From NCBI GenBank assembly GCA_002705995.1, contig PAJI01000006.1, positions 456,394 through 517,766 of the forward strand: a stretch of 61,373 nucleotides of DNA, in the 5' to 3' direction. Below are positions 26,135-36,407 of this stretch, piece by piece (position 1 is the first letter of the stretch; every line of letters begins with the position of its first letter). The DNA comes from Crocinitomicaceae bacterium. Its GTDB lineage: Bacteria; Bacteroidota; Bacteroidia; Flavobacteriales_G; Salibacteraceae. Made by a program: the position numbers and the translations under genes. The notes below the pieces were generated by a model. It did no database searches and was not told the DNA's origin. It worked only from the letters and a program-made list of their open reading frames with translations.

Positions 26135-28387
26135 ATGGCAGCTGCGAACGTAATAGAAAGTAAAGACGATCAGAAGGCAAGAGCATCTATCAGTAATAGT
26201 TTTCCAGTCACTGGAATGACCTGTGCTGCCTGTGCATCTAGCGTAGAGTCTATTTTAGGTCACACCGATGGCGTAAAAAATGCCAGTGTCAATTTTGCCT
26301 CTTCATCTGTGTTGGTCGAATACGATGCAACTCTTGTACCTGAAGACTTGCAGAAGGCCCTACAAGCAGTAGGGTATGATTTGATTGTAGATGCAGAAGA
26401 TCCGGCAGAAACACAGGAAAATCTGCAAAAACAGCATTATCAGGATGTTAAACAACGAACCATTTGGTCAGCCATTTTAACTCTGCCCGTATTCATCATA
26501 GGCATGTTTTACATGGAATGGATTCCAGGGCGATGGATTTCAATGCTATTCAGTATACCGATCCTTTTCTGGTTTGGCCGCAGCTTCTATAGCAACGCTT
26601 GGAAGCAAGCCAAGCACGGAAAAGCCAATATGGATACCTTGGTTGCCCTCAGTACCGGAATTGCTTTTGTTTTCAGTGTGTTCAATACATTTTTTCCTGA
26701 TTTCTGGCACGATAGGGGCATTCACCCACATGTTTACTATGAAGCAGCTACGGTCATTATCACTTTCATTTCACTAGGTAAATTGCTTGAAGAGCGTGCC
26801 AAGTCGAATACCTCATCAGCCATTAAAAAATTAATGGGGTTACAGCCTAAAACACTAAAGGTTATCCAAAATGGTGAAGAAGTAGAGATGCTTATCTCTT
26901 CTGTCCAAAAAGGATATACCATCGTGGTAAAACCTGGGGAAAAAATACCCGTAGATGGGGAAGTTTCTGAAGGTAGCTCATTTGTGGATGAAAGTATGAT
27001 TACGGGCGAACCCGTTCCTGTAGAAAAATCCAAAGGTGCCGAAGTATTTGCAGGAACGGTCAATCAAAAGGGTAGTTTTCAGTTTATCGCCAAAAAGGTG
27101 GGTGGAGAAACTTTGCTTTCACAAATAATTAAAATGGTGCAGCAAGCACAAGGAAGCAAAGCACCTGTTCAGAAATTGGTTGATAAAATTGCTGGTGTAT
27201 TTGTACCGGTCGTAATCACAATCGCAATAGTCACATTTATCACCTGGATCATCATAGGGGGTGATGACGCTTTAACACATGCACTGCTCACGTCTGTGGC
27301 GGTATTAGTAATTGCGTGTCCTTGTGCTTTAGGTTTAGCCACACCAACGGCCATTATGGTAGGCATTGGTAAGGGAGCTGAAAACAATATCCTAATCAAA
27401 GATGCCGAGAGTCTGGAATTAGGACATCAAACCAATGCCATTGTATTGGATAAGACAGGTACGGTAACAAAAGGTAAACCGACCGTCACTAATTGGCATT
27501 GGGAAAATAGTAATGACTACCACAAGCAGGTGCTTTTAGCCATTGAGTCTCAGTCGGAACACCCTTTGGCTGATGCAGTGGTAGTCGGGCTAAAAAAGGA
27601 TGGACTTAAACCTGAAAGTATCAAGGATTTTCACAGCATCACTGGAATGGGTGCAGAAGCCCAATCACCAGATGGTGAAAAGTTCTACATTGGTAATCAA
27701 CGATTGCTAAATAGCAAAGACATCACGCTTTCATTGGCTACAGAAAGGCAGGCCAATGAATGGAGAGACAAGGGAAAAACAGTAATCTTTTTTGCCAACC
27801 AGTTGACCGTCCTGGCTATTCTTGCCATCGCTGATGAAATAAAGGAGAGTTCATCAGCAGCCATTAAAACGTTGCAAGATCGCGGCATAGACGTGTATAT
27901 GCTTACGGGCGATAATGAACAAACGGCAAAAGCTGTCGCTAAACAAGTAGGAATAGAGCATTTCAAAGCCGAAATGATGCCTTCAGACAAGGCCGATTTC
28001 GTGAAGGAATTACAAGAGCAAGGAAAAGTAGTTGCTATGGTGGGTGACGGAATCAACGATTCTCATGCATTGGCCCAGGCAGATGTCAGTATTGCAATGG
28101 GAAAAGGTTCTGATATTGCCATGGATGTGGCTAAAATGACATTGATCACATCTGACCTTCAATCCATTCCCAAAGCTCTGAAATTGTCCAGTAGAACAGT
28201 TCAAGGCATCAGACAAAACCTGTTTTGGGCATTTATCTATAATGTAATTGGTATTCCGATAGCTGCCGGGGTTCTCTACGCCTACAACGGATTCTTACTT
28301 GACCCGATGATTGCCGGAGCGGCCATGGCATTTAGTTCTGTATCAGTAGTAGCCAATAGTCTGCGGCTTAAAGCAGCAAAACTTTAA
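26135..28387 (+). CDS. copA: Copper-exporting P-type ATPase (P1B-1, CopA)
   Basis: A 750-residue inner membrane ATPase exporting Cu(I) or Ag(I). The N-terminal HMA domain has GMTCAAC (Cys30, Cys33) and is followed by eight membrane helices. The actuator is TGEP (290-293), and the ion-binding CPC is at 395-397 in ACPCALG. The phosphorylation motif DKTGT has its Asp at 439, the nucleotide domain has SEHP, and the hinge is MVGDGIND with the unusual continuation SHALAQAD in place of APALAQAD. All catalytic residues are present. It is preceded by the HMA-AraC regulator and followed by a soluble HMA chaperone. Confidence 0.96.
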   Translation: MAAANVIESKDDQKARASISNSFPVTGMTCAACASSVESILGHTDGVKNASVNFASSSVLVEYDATLVPEDLQKALQAVGYDLIVDAEDPAETQENLQKQHYQDVKQRTIWSAILTLPVFIIGMFYMEWIPGRWISMLFSIPILFWFGRSFYSNAWKQAKHGKANMDTLVALSTGIAFVFSVFNTFFPDFWHDRGIHPHVYYEAATVIITFISLGKLLEERAKSNTSSAIKKLMGLQPKTLKVIQNGEEVEMLISSVQKGYTIVVKPGEKIPVDGEVSEGSSFVDESMITGEPVPVEKSKGAEVFAGTVNQKGSFQFIAKKVGGETLLSQIIKMVQQAQGSKAPVQKLVDKIAGVFVPVVITIAIVTFITWIIIGGDDALTHALLTSVAVLVIACPCALGLATPTAIMVGIGKGAENNILIKDAESLELGHQTNAIVLDKTGTVTKGKPTVTNWHWENSNDYHKQVLLAIESQSEHPLADAVVVGLKKDGLKPESIKDFHSITGMGAEAQSPDGEKFYIGNQRLLNSKDITLSLATERQANEWRDKGKTVIFFANQLTVLAILAIADEIKESSSAAIKTLQDRGIDVYMLTGDNEQTAKAVAKQVGIEHFKAEMMPSDKADFVKELQEQGKVVAMVGDGINDSHALAQADVSIAMGKGSDIAMDVAKMTLITSDLQSIPKALKLSSRTVQGIRQNLFWAFIYNVIGIPIAAGVLYAYNGFLLDPMIAGAAMAFSSVSVVANSLRLKAAKL

Positions 28388-28415
28388 TTCATGTTTAATT
28401 CAAAATAATCATAAA

Positions 28416-28625
28416 ATGAAAACACTAAAATTCAAATCAAATATTAATTGCACAGGTTGCCTATCTAAAGTTTCACCAGTACTAAACGAAGAAAAAAACA
28501 TTCATAAGTGGGATGTCGACCTAGAGCATGATGACCGTATTCTTACCGTTGAAACGGATAATTTAAATTCGGATGACATCAAACAAACCGTGCAAAAGGC
28601 AGGCTTTATTGCTGATGAAATATAA
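28416..28625 (+). CDS. HMA-domain copper chaperone
   Basis: A 69-residue ferredoxin-fold protein with CTGC near residues 12-15, similar to CopZ/Atx1 chaperones that deliver Cu(I) to the N-terminal domain of CopA. The usual MxC before CxxC is replaced by NINCTGC, so the Met is lacking. It lies 28 bases after copA and is probably co-transcribed. Confidence 0.85.
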   Translation: MKTLKFKSNINCTGCLSKVSPVLNEEKNIHKWDVDLEHDDRILTVETDNLNSDDIKQTVQKAGFIADEI

Positions 28626-28650
28626 GAACCACACATTCAAATGATCTCAG

Positions 28651-28684
28651 GCTCTTGTTCAATTTCCTTGAATAAGGGCTTTTT
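28651..28684 (+). terminator. Probable intrinsic terminator after the copA operon
   Basis: An imperfect stem pairs GCTCTTGTTCAA (28651-28662) with TTGAATAAGGGC (28668-28679), with some G-U pairs, over a TTTCC loop, and is followed by TTTTT. Confidence 0.65.
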
Positions 28685-28754
28685 CATGTTCAAGGGGAAC
28701 CCAATTATATAAACAAAAGTCAAAATTTTATAAAACATGCTTCTTTTAATTTCC

Positions 28755-28762
28755 TATTTTTG
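28755..28762 (+). promoter_or_regulatory. -7 element of a possibly leaderless promoter
   Basis: TATTTTTG fits the Bacteroidota -7 consensus TAnnTTTG. It ends six bases before the GTG start at 28769, so the transcript would begin at or very near the start codon. No clear -33 TTTG is seen 19 bases upstream, hence moderate confidence. Confidence 0.45.
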
Positions 28763-28768
28763 CTTTAG

Positions 28769-29188
28769 GTGAAAAGAATAATCTCCATATCGCTTGCTTT
28801 GCTCATGTTGTTTTCCAGCGTGGGTTTCTCTATGAACACACATTTTTGTGGTGGCGTAGCGGTTGAGACCTCTTTTTCAATCGGGCTTCATAATCCTGAT
28901 TGCGGAATGTCCGACATGGATGGAGACTGCAAAAAAGAACCATCCTCAGAAGAACAGGTAAAACCTAAACCCTGTTGTGAAAATCAACATGAGGTACTTC
29001 AATTAGATGAGAATGCAAATCTTCAAGCCTTCTCTGTTGATGTGAATCCTGTTTTCTTTGTTGCTTTCATTCACACTTATGTTCAGCCGATTCTATTTGC
29101 TGATCAAGCTTTTGTTCATAACACTTATTACTCTCCTCCCATACCTGATAAGGATATTCAAGTCCTTTTTCAGACCTTTTTAATTTAA
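28769..29188 (+). CDS. HYC_CC_PP family exported protein
   Basis: A 139-residue small exported protein with a signal peptide at about 1-22. It has the family pattern HFCGG near 27, then PDCGM, a second Cys pair PKPCCEN near 67-73 and a hydrophobic end. This family sits at the head of Cu/Ag efflux operons in Bacteroidota and is thought to act in periplasmic metal handling; no activity is known. The GTG start immediately follows a -7 element. It probably opens the long cus/copB operon. Confidence 0.82.
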   Translation: MKRIISISLALLMLFSSVGFSMNTHFCGGVAVETSFSIGLHNPDCGMSDMDGDCKKEPSSEEQVKPKPCCENQHEVLQLDENANLQAFSVDVNPVFFVAFIHTYVQPILFADQAFVHNTYYSPPIPDKDIQVLFQTFLI

Positions 29189-29251
29189 TCCGCATAGTAC
29201 AATTTGATGTTCCTGGTCTTGTGACTATGGAGCATAGTGGCATTTCCAGCC

Positions 29252-29276
29252 ATTGAACAATCCTTTTCTGTTCAAT
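29252..29276 (+). promoter_or_regulatory. Inverted repeat upstream of cusA
   Basis: ATTGAACA (29252-29259) and TGTTCAAT (29269-29276) are perfect inverted arms separated by nine bases, ending 16 bases before the cusA start. It may be an operator or an RNA hairpin affecting translation; there is no U-tract for termination. Confidence 0.5.
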
Positions 29277-29292
29277 CAAATTCAATTGTATT

Positions 29293-32200
29293 ATGCTCAA
29301 TAAAATCATAAAATATTTCTTAGAGAATAAGTTGGTCACTGTTCTCGTCCTTACAGGTTTTGTAGCCTGGGGAATTGTAACTGCTCCATTTGGATGGCAA
29401 GTGGGTGCATTGCCTTCTGATCCCGTTCCGGTAGATGCCATACCAGACATAGGAGAAAACCAACAAATCGTTTTTACCCAATGGGCTGGCCGTTCACCAC
29501 AAGATATTGAAGATCAAATCTCTTATCCTTTAACTACTTATTTACTAGGAATCCCAGGAGTAAAATCTATCAGAAGTTCATCCATCTTCGGTTTTTCCAG
29601 TATCTATATCATCTTCTCAGAAGATGTGGAGTTCTATTGGTCACGATCCAGAATACTCGAAAAACTCAACTCACTACCCTCTGGCTTACTCCCTGATGCC
29701 GTACAGCCTGCATTGGGGCCAGATGCTACCGCCTTAGGGCAGGTGTATTGGTACACCATTGAAGGAAGGGACAAAAACGGAAATCCAACTGGCGGTTGGG
29801 ACTTGCACGAAATCCGTACAGTTCAGGACTTCTATGTGAAGTATGGATTAAATGCAACAGAAGGCGTTTCAGAAGTTGCTTCCATTGGCGGTTTTATTCA
29901 GGAATACCAAATTGATGTAAATCCTGACGCATTAAAAGCCTACAACATCCCCTTGCATAAAGTCATGCAGGCAGTACAAAAATCCAATAAGGATGTTGGT
30001 GCAAAGACCATAGAAATCAATCAGGCTGAATATTTAGTTCGTGGTTTAGGATATGTCAAGAAAGTAGAAGACATAGAAAAGGCAGTAGTTGCAGTACAAG
30101 ACAATGTGCCTATAAGGATAAAAGACATTGGTGTAGTATCTCTTGGCCCCGCTACAAGACGAGGTATTTTGGACAAAGATGGTGCTGAAGTAGTAGGTGG
30201 CGTTGTAGTAGCTCGATATGGAGCGAATCCCTTGCAGGTCATCAACAATGTAAAAGCCAAAATTATTGAAATAGCACCCGGCCTTCCCAAGAAAACATTG
30301 GCTGACGGTAGAGAAAGCCAGCTTACAATTGTCCCGTTTTATGATCGCTCAGAATTGATCTATGAAACCTTAGGTACACTGGAAGAAGCCTTGTCGCTGG
30401 AAATTCTCATTACCATTCTGGTGGTGATTGTGATGGTATATAACCTAAGAGCTTCATTCCTTATTTCCAGCCTTTTGCCCATTGCCGTGCTCATGGTGTT
30501 TATTGCCATGCGATACTTTGGTGTCGATGCGAATATTGTAGCACTATCAGGAATAGCCATTGCCATCGGAACAATGGTGGACTTAGGTATTATTCTTTCT
30601 GAAAATATCATCAAGCATATTGATGAAGCCCCACCAAGCCAAAAACTAATTGATACCATTTACAATGGAGCATCAGAGGTGGCCACTGCGATATTAACGG
30701 CTGTCTCTACCACAATTGTGAGTTTTGTCCCTGTATTTACCATGCAGGCAGCAGAAGGCAAGCTGTTTGGTCCTCTGGCTTTTACAAAGACTTTTGCCCT
30801 TTTAGCTGCATTGATCGTTTCATTGCTGATTTTACCAACGCTGGCACATTGGTTTTTTGGATTCAATATCAAAAACAAGTTTTTAAGAAAGTATGGTCAT
30901 TACGGCTTAGTGCTTATTGGAATTATTAGCCTCTTTATTGGACAGGTTTGGACGGGAGTGTTACTAATTCTATTTGGAATCATCGGTATTGTAAAAAACA
31001 TTGAACAGCTCAAAAATGCTTCACTTCCGACTGTAATAAAGTTCTTACTCAAGTATGCGGAATTAATCATTGTCCTGTTGGGAGTCATTTGGTTGCTGGC
31101 AAAATATTGGTTACCACTAGGTGCATCTAAATCCCTTCTCCTCAACTTTGTTTTTGTTGCCCTATTGGTCGGTGTTATACTCGGTGCGTTTAGGCTATTG
31201 GAATTTCAATACAAAAAAATCCTCACTTGGTGTTTAAATAACAAAATCAAGTTTTTGATTATCCCGACTATACTCATCCTATTAGGTGCAAATATTTGGC
31301 TTGGCTTCAATGCTGTTTTTGGTTTTGTCTCCAAGGGTTTTGAGAAGGTTGGATGGAATTTGGATCAGACCAAAGGATGGTCAGCCATGTCCCAAACCTT
31401 TCCAGGTATAGGAAAGGAATTTATGCCTTCTCTGGATGAAGGCAGCTTTCTGTTGATGCCAACCTCAATGCCTCATTCCGGAGTAACATTCAATCGAAAG
31501 ATAGTAGGCCAGTTGGATATGCTACTAACCAGTATCCCCGAAGTAGAGCTAACGGTTGGTAAACTCGGACGGGTAGAATCAGCCCTTGACCCAGCCCCTA
31601 TTTCGATGTACGAAAACATCATCAATTACAAGTCAGAATACATCCTAAACAAAAAAGGACATAGACAAAGGTTTAAGGTGGACAAAGACAATCGGTTCAT
31701 TACTATTTCGGGAGATGCCCTTACTAACAAAGAAGGTTTGGAACAGGGCATAGAAGCGACTGCATTAATTGCAGATGATAATGGCGAGTATTACCGCAAT
31801 TGGCGTGATCACATTCAATCTCCCGATGATATTTGGAATGAGATAGTAAAAGCCACCAAACTACCAGGTGTCACCTCAGCACCTAAGCTTCAACCGATTG
31901 AAACTCGGTTGGTCATGCTCCAAACAGGGATGCGAGCTCCTATGGGAATCAAGGTATATGGCCCTGACCTGAAAACAATAGAGAACTTTGGATTGCAGTT
32001 GGAGAACGTTCTAAAAGGAGTGCCTTCTGTAAAGGCAGAAGCAGTATTTGCGGATAGAATTGTAGGTAAACCCTACATACACCTCAACATAAACAGGGAT
32101 GAAATCTCACGATATGGATTGAATATAGAAGATGTTCAGCGGACCATAGAAACTGCAATTGGTGGAATGAAAATCACTTCCACTGTAGAAGGTCGAGAAC

Positions 32201-33117
32201 GATTTCCTGTCAGGGTACGCTATCCAAGAGAATTGAGGGATGACCCTGAAGCATTGGGTAAAATACTAATGCCTACACCCACAGGTGCTCAAATTCCATT
32301 ATCTCAAATCATAGACTTTGAATATGTAAGGGGTCCACAAGCGATAAAAAGTGAAGAAACCTTTCTGGTTGGCTATGTACTGTTTGATAAACGTGCTGGT
32401 TTCTCGGAAGTCACCGTGGTAAACGATGCTCAACGCACAATTCAGGATAAAATTGATTCAGGTGAACTGACCGTACCTGCTGGTGTCAGCTATAAGTTTT
32501 CAGGGAGTTATGAAAACCAGGTGAGGGCAGAAAAACGGCTTTCTATAATAGTTCCTTTGGTATTAGGAATTGTGTTTCTCATTCTTTATTTCCAGTTCCG
32601 TTCGGTATCTACTTCATTAATGGTATTTACTGGAATAGCAATGGCCTTTAGTGGTGGTTTTATCATGCTATGGCTCTATGGGCAAAATTGGTTTGCAGAC
32701 TTCTCAGTCTTCGGCACAAACTTTCGTGATTTATTCCAAATACATACTATTAATTTAAGTGTGGCAGTTTGGGTTGGCTTTATTGCCCTTTTTGGAATAG
32801 CTACTGACGATGGTGTATTGATGGCTACCTATCTGGATCAAAGCTTTGATAGAAATAAAACAGATAATATAAAAGGAATAAGAGCGGCAACAGTAGAAGC
32901 AGGGCAGCGCAGAATAAAGCCAGCAGTAATGACAACTGCCACGACCATCATTGCTTTACTACCTATCCTCACTTCAACAGGAAGAGGTTCAGATATTATG
33001 ATACCCATGGCATTGCCTGCTGTTGGAGGGATGCTATTTGCTGCCATCACTTATTTCATCGTTCCGGTGATTTACTGCTGGAGAGAAGAACGTAAAATTT
33101 TAAAAGGCCAATCATGA
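29293..33117 (+). CDS. cusA: CusA-type Cu(I)/Ag(I) RND efflux permease
   Basis: A 1274-residue inner membrane pump. The TM4 segment reads SGIAIAIGTMVDLGIILSEN (about 419-438), the monovalent-metal (CusA) pattern, in contrast to the DFG...D...E of the first pump. Methionine-rich periplasmic stretches (EFMPSLDEGSFLLMPTSMPH; VMLQTGMRAPMG) match the Cu-binding methionine positions. Between the first six helices and the second periplasmic loop (about 530-680) it has extra hydrophobic segments, making it some 200 residues longer than E. coli CusA. Its stop overlaps the TolC-like start (33114-33117). Confidence 0.94.
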   Translation: MLNKIIKYFLENKLVTVLVLTGFVAWGIVTAPFGWQVGALPSDPVPVDAIPDIGENQQIVFTQWAGRSPQDIEDQISYPLTTYLLGIPGVKSIRSSSIFGFSSIYIIFSEDVEFYWSRSRILEKLNSLPSGLLPDAVQPALGPDATALGQVYWYTIEGRDKNGNPTGGWDLHEIRTVQDFYVKYGLNATEGVSEVASIGGFIQEYQIDVNPDALKAYNIPLHKVMQAVQKSNKDVGAKTIEINQAEYLVRGLGYVKKVEDIEKAVVAVQDNVPIRIKDIGVVSLGPATRRGILDKDGAEVVGGVVVARYGANPLQVINNVKAKIIEIAPGLPKKTLADGRESQLTIVPFYDRSELIYETLGTLEEALSLEILITILVVIVMVYNLRASFLISSLLPIAVLMVFIAMRYFGVDANIVALSGIAIAIGTMVDLGIILSENIIKHIDEAPPSQKLIDTIYNGASEVATAILTAVSTTIVSFVPVFTMQAAEGKLFGPLAFTKTFALLAALIVSLLILPTLAHWFFGFNIKNKFLRKYGHYGLVLIGIISLFIGQVWTGVLLILFGIIGIVKNIEQLKNASLPTVIKFLLKYAELIIVLLGVIWLLAKYWLPLGASKSLLLNFVFVALLVGVILGAFRLLEFQYKKILTWCLNNKIKFLIIPTILILLGANIWLGFNAVFGFVSKGFEKVGWNLDQTKGWSAMSQTFPGIGKEFMPSLDEGSFLLMPTSMPHSGVTFNRKIVGQLDMLLTSIPEVELTVGKLGRVESALDPAPISMYENIINYKSEYILNKKGHRQRFKVDKDNRFITISGDALTNKEGLEQGIEATALIADDNGEYYRNWRDHIQSPDDIWNEIVKATKLPGVTSAPKLQPIETRLVMLQTGMRAPMGIKVYGPDLKTIENFGLQLENVLKGVPSVKAEAVFADRIVGKPYIHLNINRDEISRYGLNIEDVQRTIETAIGGMKITSTVEGRERFPVRVRYPRELRDDPEALGKILMPTPTGAQIPLSQIIDFEYVRGPQAIKSEETFLVGYVLFDKRAGFSEVTVVNDAQRTIQDKIDSGELTVPAGVSYKFSGSYENQVRAEKRLSIIVPLVLGIVFLILYFQFRSVSTSLMVFTGIAMAFSGGFIMLWLYGQNWFADFSVFGTNFRDLFQIHTINLSVAVWVGFIALFGIATDDGVLMATYLDQSFDRNKTDNIKGIRAATVEAGQRRIKPAVMTTATTIIALLPILTSTGRGSDIMIPMALPAVGGMLFAAITYFIVPVIYCWREERKILKGQS

Positions 33118-34346
33118 AAAAAATAATCATAATCATATTCACGGCATTTGGCTTTTCCACATTAACAAATGCTCAGTCGTTAGATGACTATTTCAAGTTA
33201 GCGGCAGAAAACAATCCGGGATTGCAGGCTAAATACAAATCCTTTGAAGCTGCCATGCAAAAAGTGACACAAGTTAGCAGCTTGCCAGACCCCAATCTTT
33301 CCTTCGGTTATTTCGTGTCTCCGGTGGAAACAAGAGTGGGGCCGCAACGAGCAAGGTTTTCTTTGACACAAATGTTTCCATGGTTCGGCACTTTAAAAGC
33401 CCAGGAAAATGCTGCTACTTTAATGGCAGAAGCAAAATATCAAGAGTTTTTAGATGCCCGAAACAAATTGTACTACCAAGTATCAGCATCATATTATCCA
33501 CTCTATGAGCTGCAAAAGTTGATTTCAATTGAAGAAGAAAATCAACGCATCCTATCCTCATACAAAGAGATAGCCACTATTCAATTTCAAAACGATAAAG
33601 GCTCAATGGTAGATGTATTGAGGGTGGACATTATGCTCAAAGATGCAACTACTAATTTGTCTATACTGGAACAAAAGCAAAAACCTCTTGTAACTCGTTT
33701 TAATAAGCTTTTGAATCGGTCTGATGACGACAATATTGTTGTTCGGGACTCTTTATTCACTTTTAGTTTACCTGCAAACTATCGTAAAGACTCGTTACTC
33801 GCGTCCAATCCTATTCTGGATGAATTGGAGTTGAAAATTGAAGCCAGTAAAGCAAGTGAACAAGCCGCAATCAAGCAGGGTCTTCCAAAACTTGGTGTAG
33901 GCTTAGATTATGTAATCGTAGGTCAACGAACGGATATGTCTGTGCCTGACAATGGAAAAGATGCATTTATGCCAATGGTGTCTGTGAGCCTTCCAATTTT
34001 CAGAGGAAAATATAAAGCAGCACAAAAAGAAGCTCAACTCATGCAAGAATCTTATTCCCTGCAAAGAGAAGAAGCCACCAACAGGCTAACCAGTTCCTAT
34101 GACATGATTTGGTTCGAGATCCAAAAACAGGTTGAGCTGATTCAGTTATACGAAGAACAAATACAGGAGTCTGGTCAATCATTAAACCTTTTATTCTCTG
34201 CTTACAGCAATTCGGGAAAAGACTTTGAAGAAGTACTTAGGATGCAACAGCAAATATTAAAGTATCAAAAAATGAAAGCTACTGCCTTGTCGGAATACCA
34301 CATCGCATTAGCAGAACTGGATTATGTCACAGCTAAATCGAAATAA
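33114..34346 (+). CDS. cusC: TolC/CusC-family outer membrane efflux protein
   Basis: A 410-residue outer membrane factor forming the exit duct of the Cus pump. It has a signal peptide at about 1-20 (ending NAQS) and two structural repeats with long alpha-helical coiled coils. The N-terminal part includes [12 protein letters not shown], the second [14 protein letters not shown]. It lies between the permease and the CopB ATPase with no gaps and is clearly part of the same operon. Unlike the first pump, this duct is a separate protein. Confidence 0.9.
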   Translation: MKKIIIIIFTAFGFSTLTNAQSLDDYFKLAAENNPGLQAKYKSFEAAMQKVTQVSSLPDPNLSFGYFVSPVETRVGPQRARFSLTQMFPWFGTLKAQENAATLMAEAKYQEFLDARNKLYYQVSASYYPLYELQKLISIEEENQRILSSYKEIATIQFQNDKGSMVDVLRVDIMLKDATTNLSILEQKQKPLVTRFNKLLNRSDDDNIVVRDSLFTFSLPANYRKDSLLASNPILDELELKIEASKASEQAAIKQGLPKLGVGLDYVIVGQRTDMSVPDNGKDAFMPMVSVSLPIFRGKYKAAQKEAQLMQESYSLQREEATNRLTSSYDMIWFEIQKQVELIQLYEEQIQESGQSLNLLFSAYSNSGKDFEEVLRMQQQILKYQKMKATALSEYHIALAELDYVTAKSK

Positions 34347-34348
34347 TC

Positions 34349-36406
34349 ATGGAAAATAAACATCATAATCATACAAACGAAGATCACAAGCATAGTCATG
34401 AACACCATGACCATAGTAATCATAATAATGGCCATGAATCTCATGACCATCACCAGGGACATCATGCCCACATGATTGAAGATTTCAAAAAACGCTTTTG
34501 GATTTCTTTAGTCATCACCCTGCCTATCGTAGTGCTTGCACCAATGATACAGGGATTAATCGGTTATGAACTTCGCTTCAATGGTGATCGATATGTTCAA
34601 TTCGTGCTTTCATCCATTATTTTCTTTTATGGAGGTTGGCCATTCCTAAAAGGTCTCGCAGATGAAGTAAAAAAGAAAGCTCCGGGTATGATGACTTTGA
34701 TTGCTTTAGCTATTTCAGTAGCCTATTTCTACAGTTCAGCTGTAGTATTTGGACTTGGTGGCAAAATCTTCTTTTGGGAACTCGCCAGCTTAATCGTCAT
34801 CATGCTATTAGGCCACTGGATAGAGATGAAATCCGTTATGGGAGCTTCCAATGCCTTGCAGGAATTGGCCAAAATGATGCCTTCAACAGCTCGCAGAATT
34901 AAAGAAGATGGGGAGCATGAAGATGTGCCTATTGATAATTTAAAAGGCAATGACACCATACTGGTAAGACCAGGCGAAAAAATCCCTGCTGATGGTATCG
35001 TATTGGAAGGTGAAAGTCATGTAAATGAATCCATGCTTACTGGGGAATCAAAACCAGTAACCAAACATAGAAATGATCAGGTTATTGGTGGTTCGGTCAA
35101 TGACAATGGCACCTTAAAAATCAAAGTGAAGCATACGGGCAAAGATTCCTACTTGTCTAAGGTGATAGAAATGGTGAAAGAAGCTCAGGAAACGAAATCC
35201 AAAACCCAAAATCTGGCAGATAAAGCCGCTGCATGGTTATTCTACATCGCTTTAGGAGCAGGTATGACCACACTTGTAGTATGGTTGAGCCTCGGTAAAG
35301 ACTTTGAATATGCATTAGAACGTATGGTAACCGTCATGATTATCTCATGTCCTCATGCTTTGGGCTTAGCTGTCCCTTTAGTAGTGGCCATTTCCACGGC
35401 TGTTTCTGCTAAAAATGGATTATTGATCAGAAACCGAACAGCATTTGAGAATGCAAGGAAACTAACCGCAATCATATTCGACAAAACAGGCACTTTAACC
35501 AAAGGTGAATTTGGGGTAACACGGTTTAAAAGTACTTTAGACAATTACTCGGACAATGAATTACTTCAAATTGCTGCGTCTATAGAAAATAGTTCTGAGC
35601 ATCCTATAGCGGCAGGTATCGTTCGTAAGGCAAAAGCAAATGATTTGACTTTACAAGAGCCTGAGAACTTCCAAAATATTACAGGAAAAGGAATCAAGGC
35701 AAACCTAAAAGGACAGGAAATCAAAATTGTTAGTCCAGGAATGCTTACAGAGCAGGGATTTGACACTCCAGCTGATGCTTTTAAAACAGAGGATGAAACG
35801 GTAGTATTTGTTTTGATTGACAATTCATTGGCAGGATACATTGCCCTTGCAGACGAAATTCGACCAGAATCTTTATCAGCAATAAATACGCTAAAAGAGA
35901 GAGGTATAAAAGTTTACATGGCAACAGGTGATAACCAGCAAGTGGCAAAAGCAGTTAGCCAGCAACTCTCTTTGGACAACTTCTATGCAGAAGTACTCCC
36001 CGAAGACAAACAACGCATCATTAAAGAGCTTCAGGAAAAAGGTGAATTTGTAGCCATGACGGGTGATGGTGTAAATGATGCCCCTGCTCTTGCACAGGCT
36101 AATGTGGGGATTGCCGTTGGTTCGGGCACAGATGTAGCAGCCGAAACGGCTGATATTGTTTTGGTCAACAGTAACCCGAAAGACATTGCCAATTTGATTC
36201 TTTTCGGTGCGGCTACTTACAAAAAAATGATGCAAAACTTATGGTGGGCAGCAGGTTACAACATTGTAGCCGTTCCTTTAGCTGCTGGTGTTTTGGCAGG
36301 TGTTGGGATTATTCTCAGCCCTGCCATCGGTGCGGTTCTAATGAGCCTTAGCACTGTGATAGTTGCTTTCAATGCACAATTATTAAAAAGACAAATCAAG
36401 AATTAA
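34349..36406 (+). CDS. copB: CopB-type copper/silver P-type ATPase (P1B-3)
   Basis: A 685-residue inner membrane ATPase. The first 42 residues are extremely His-rich (runs such as [11 protein letters not shown]), replacing a CxxC HMA domain. The transmembrane metal site is Cys-Pro-His (334-336 in ISCPHALG), which marks the P1B-3 class transporting Cu(II)/Cu(I) or Ag(I). The actuator TGES is at 231-234, DKTGT has its Asp at 378, followed by SEHP and [16 protein letters not shown]. Complete. With CopA it gives the island two different copper ATPases. Confidence 0.95.
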   Translation: MENKHHNHTNEDHKHSHEHHDHSNHNNGHESHDHHQGHHAHMIEDFKKRFWISLVITLPIVVLAPMIQGLIGYELRFNGDRYVQFVLSSIIFFYGGWPFLKGLADEVKKKAPGMMTLIALAISVAYFYSSAVVFGLGGKIFFWELASLIVIMLLGHWIEMKSVMGASNALQELAKMMPSTARRIKEDGEHEDVPIDNLKGNDTILVRPGEKIPADGIVLEGESHVNESMLTGESKPVTKHRNDQVIGGSVNDNGTLKIKVKHTGKDSYLSKVIEMVKEAQETKSKTQNLADKAAAWLFYIALGAGMTTLVVWLSLGKDFEYALERMVTVMIISCPHALGLAVPLVVAISTAVSAKNGLLIRNRTAFENARKLTAIIFDKTGTLTKGEFGVTRFKSTLDNYSDNELLQIAASIENSSEHPIAAGIVRKAKANDLTLQEPENFQNITGKGIKANLKGQEIKIVSPGMLTEQGFDTPADAFKTEDETVVFVLIDNSLAGYIALADEIRPESLSAINTLKERGIKVYMATGDNQQVAKAVSQQLSLDNFYAEVLPEDKQRIIKELQEKGEFVAMTGDGVNDAPALAQANVGIAVGSGTDVAAETADIVLVNSNPKDIANLILFGAATYKKMMQNLWWAAGYNIVAVPLAAGVLAGVGIILSPAIGAVLMSLSTVIVAFNAQLLKRQIKN

Positions 36407-36407
36407 G

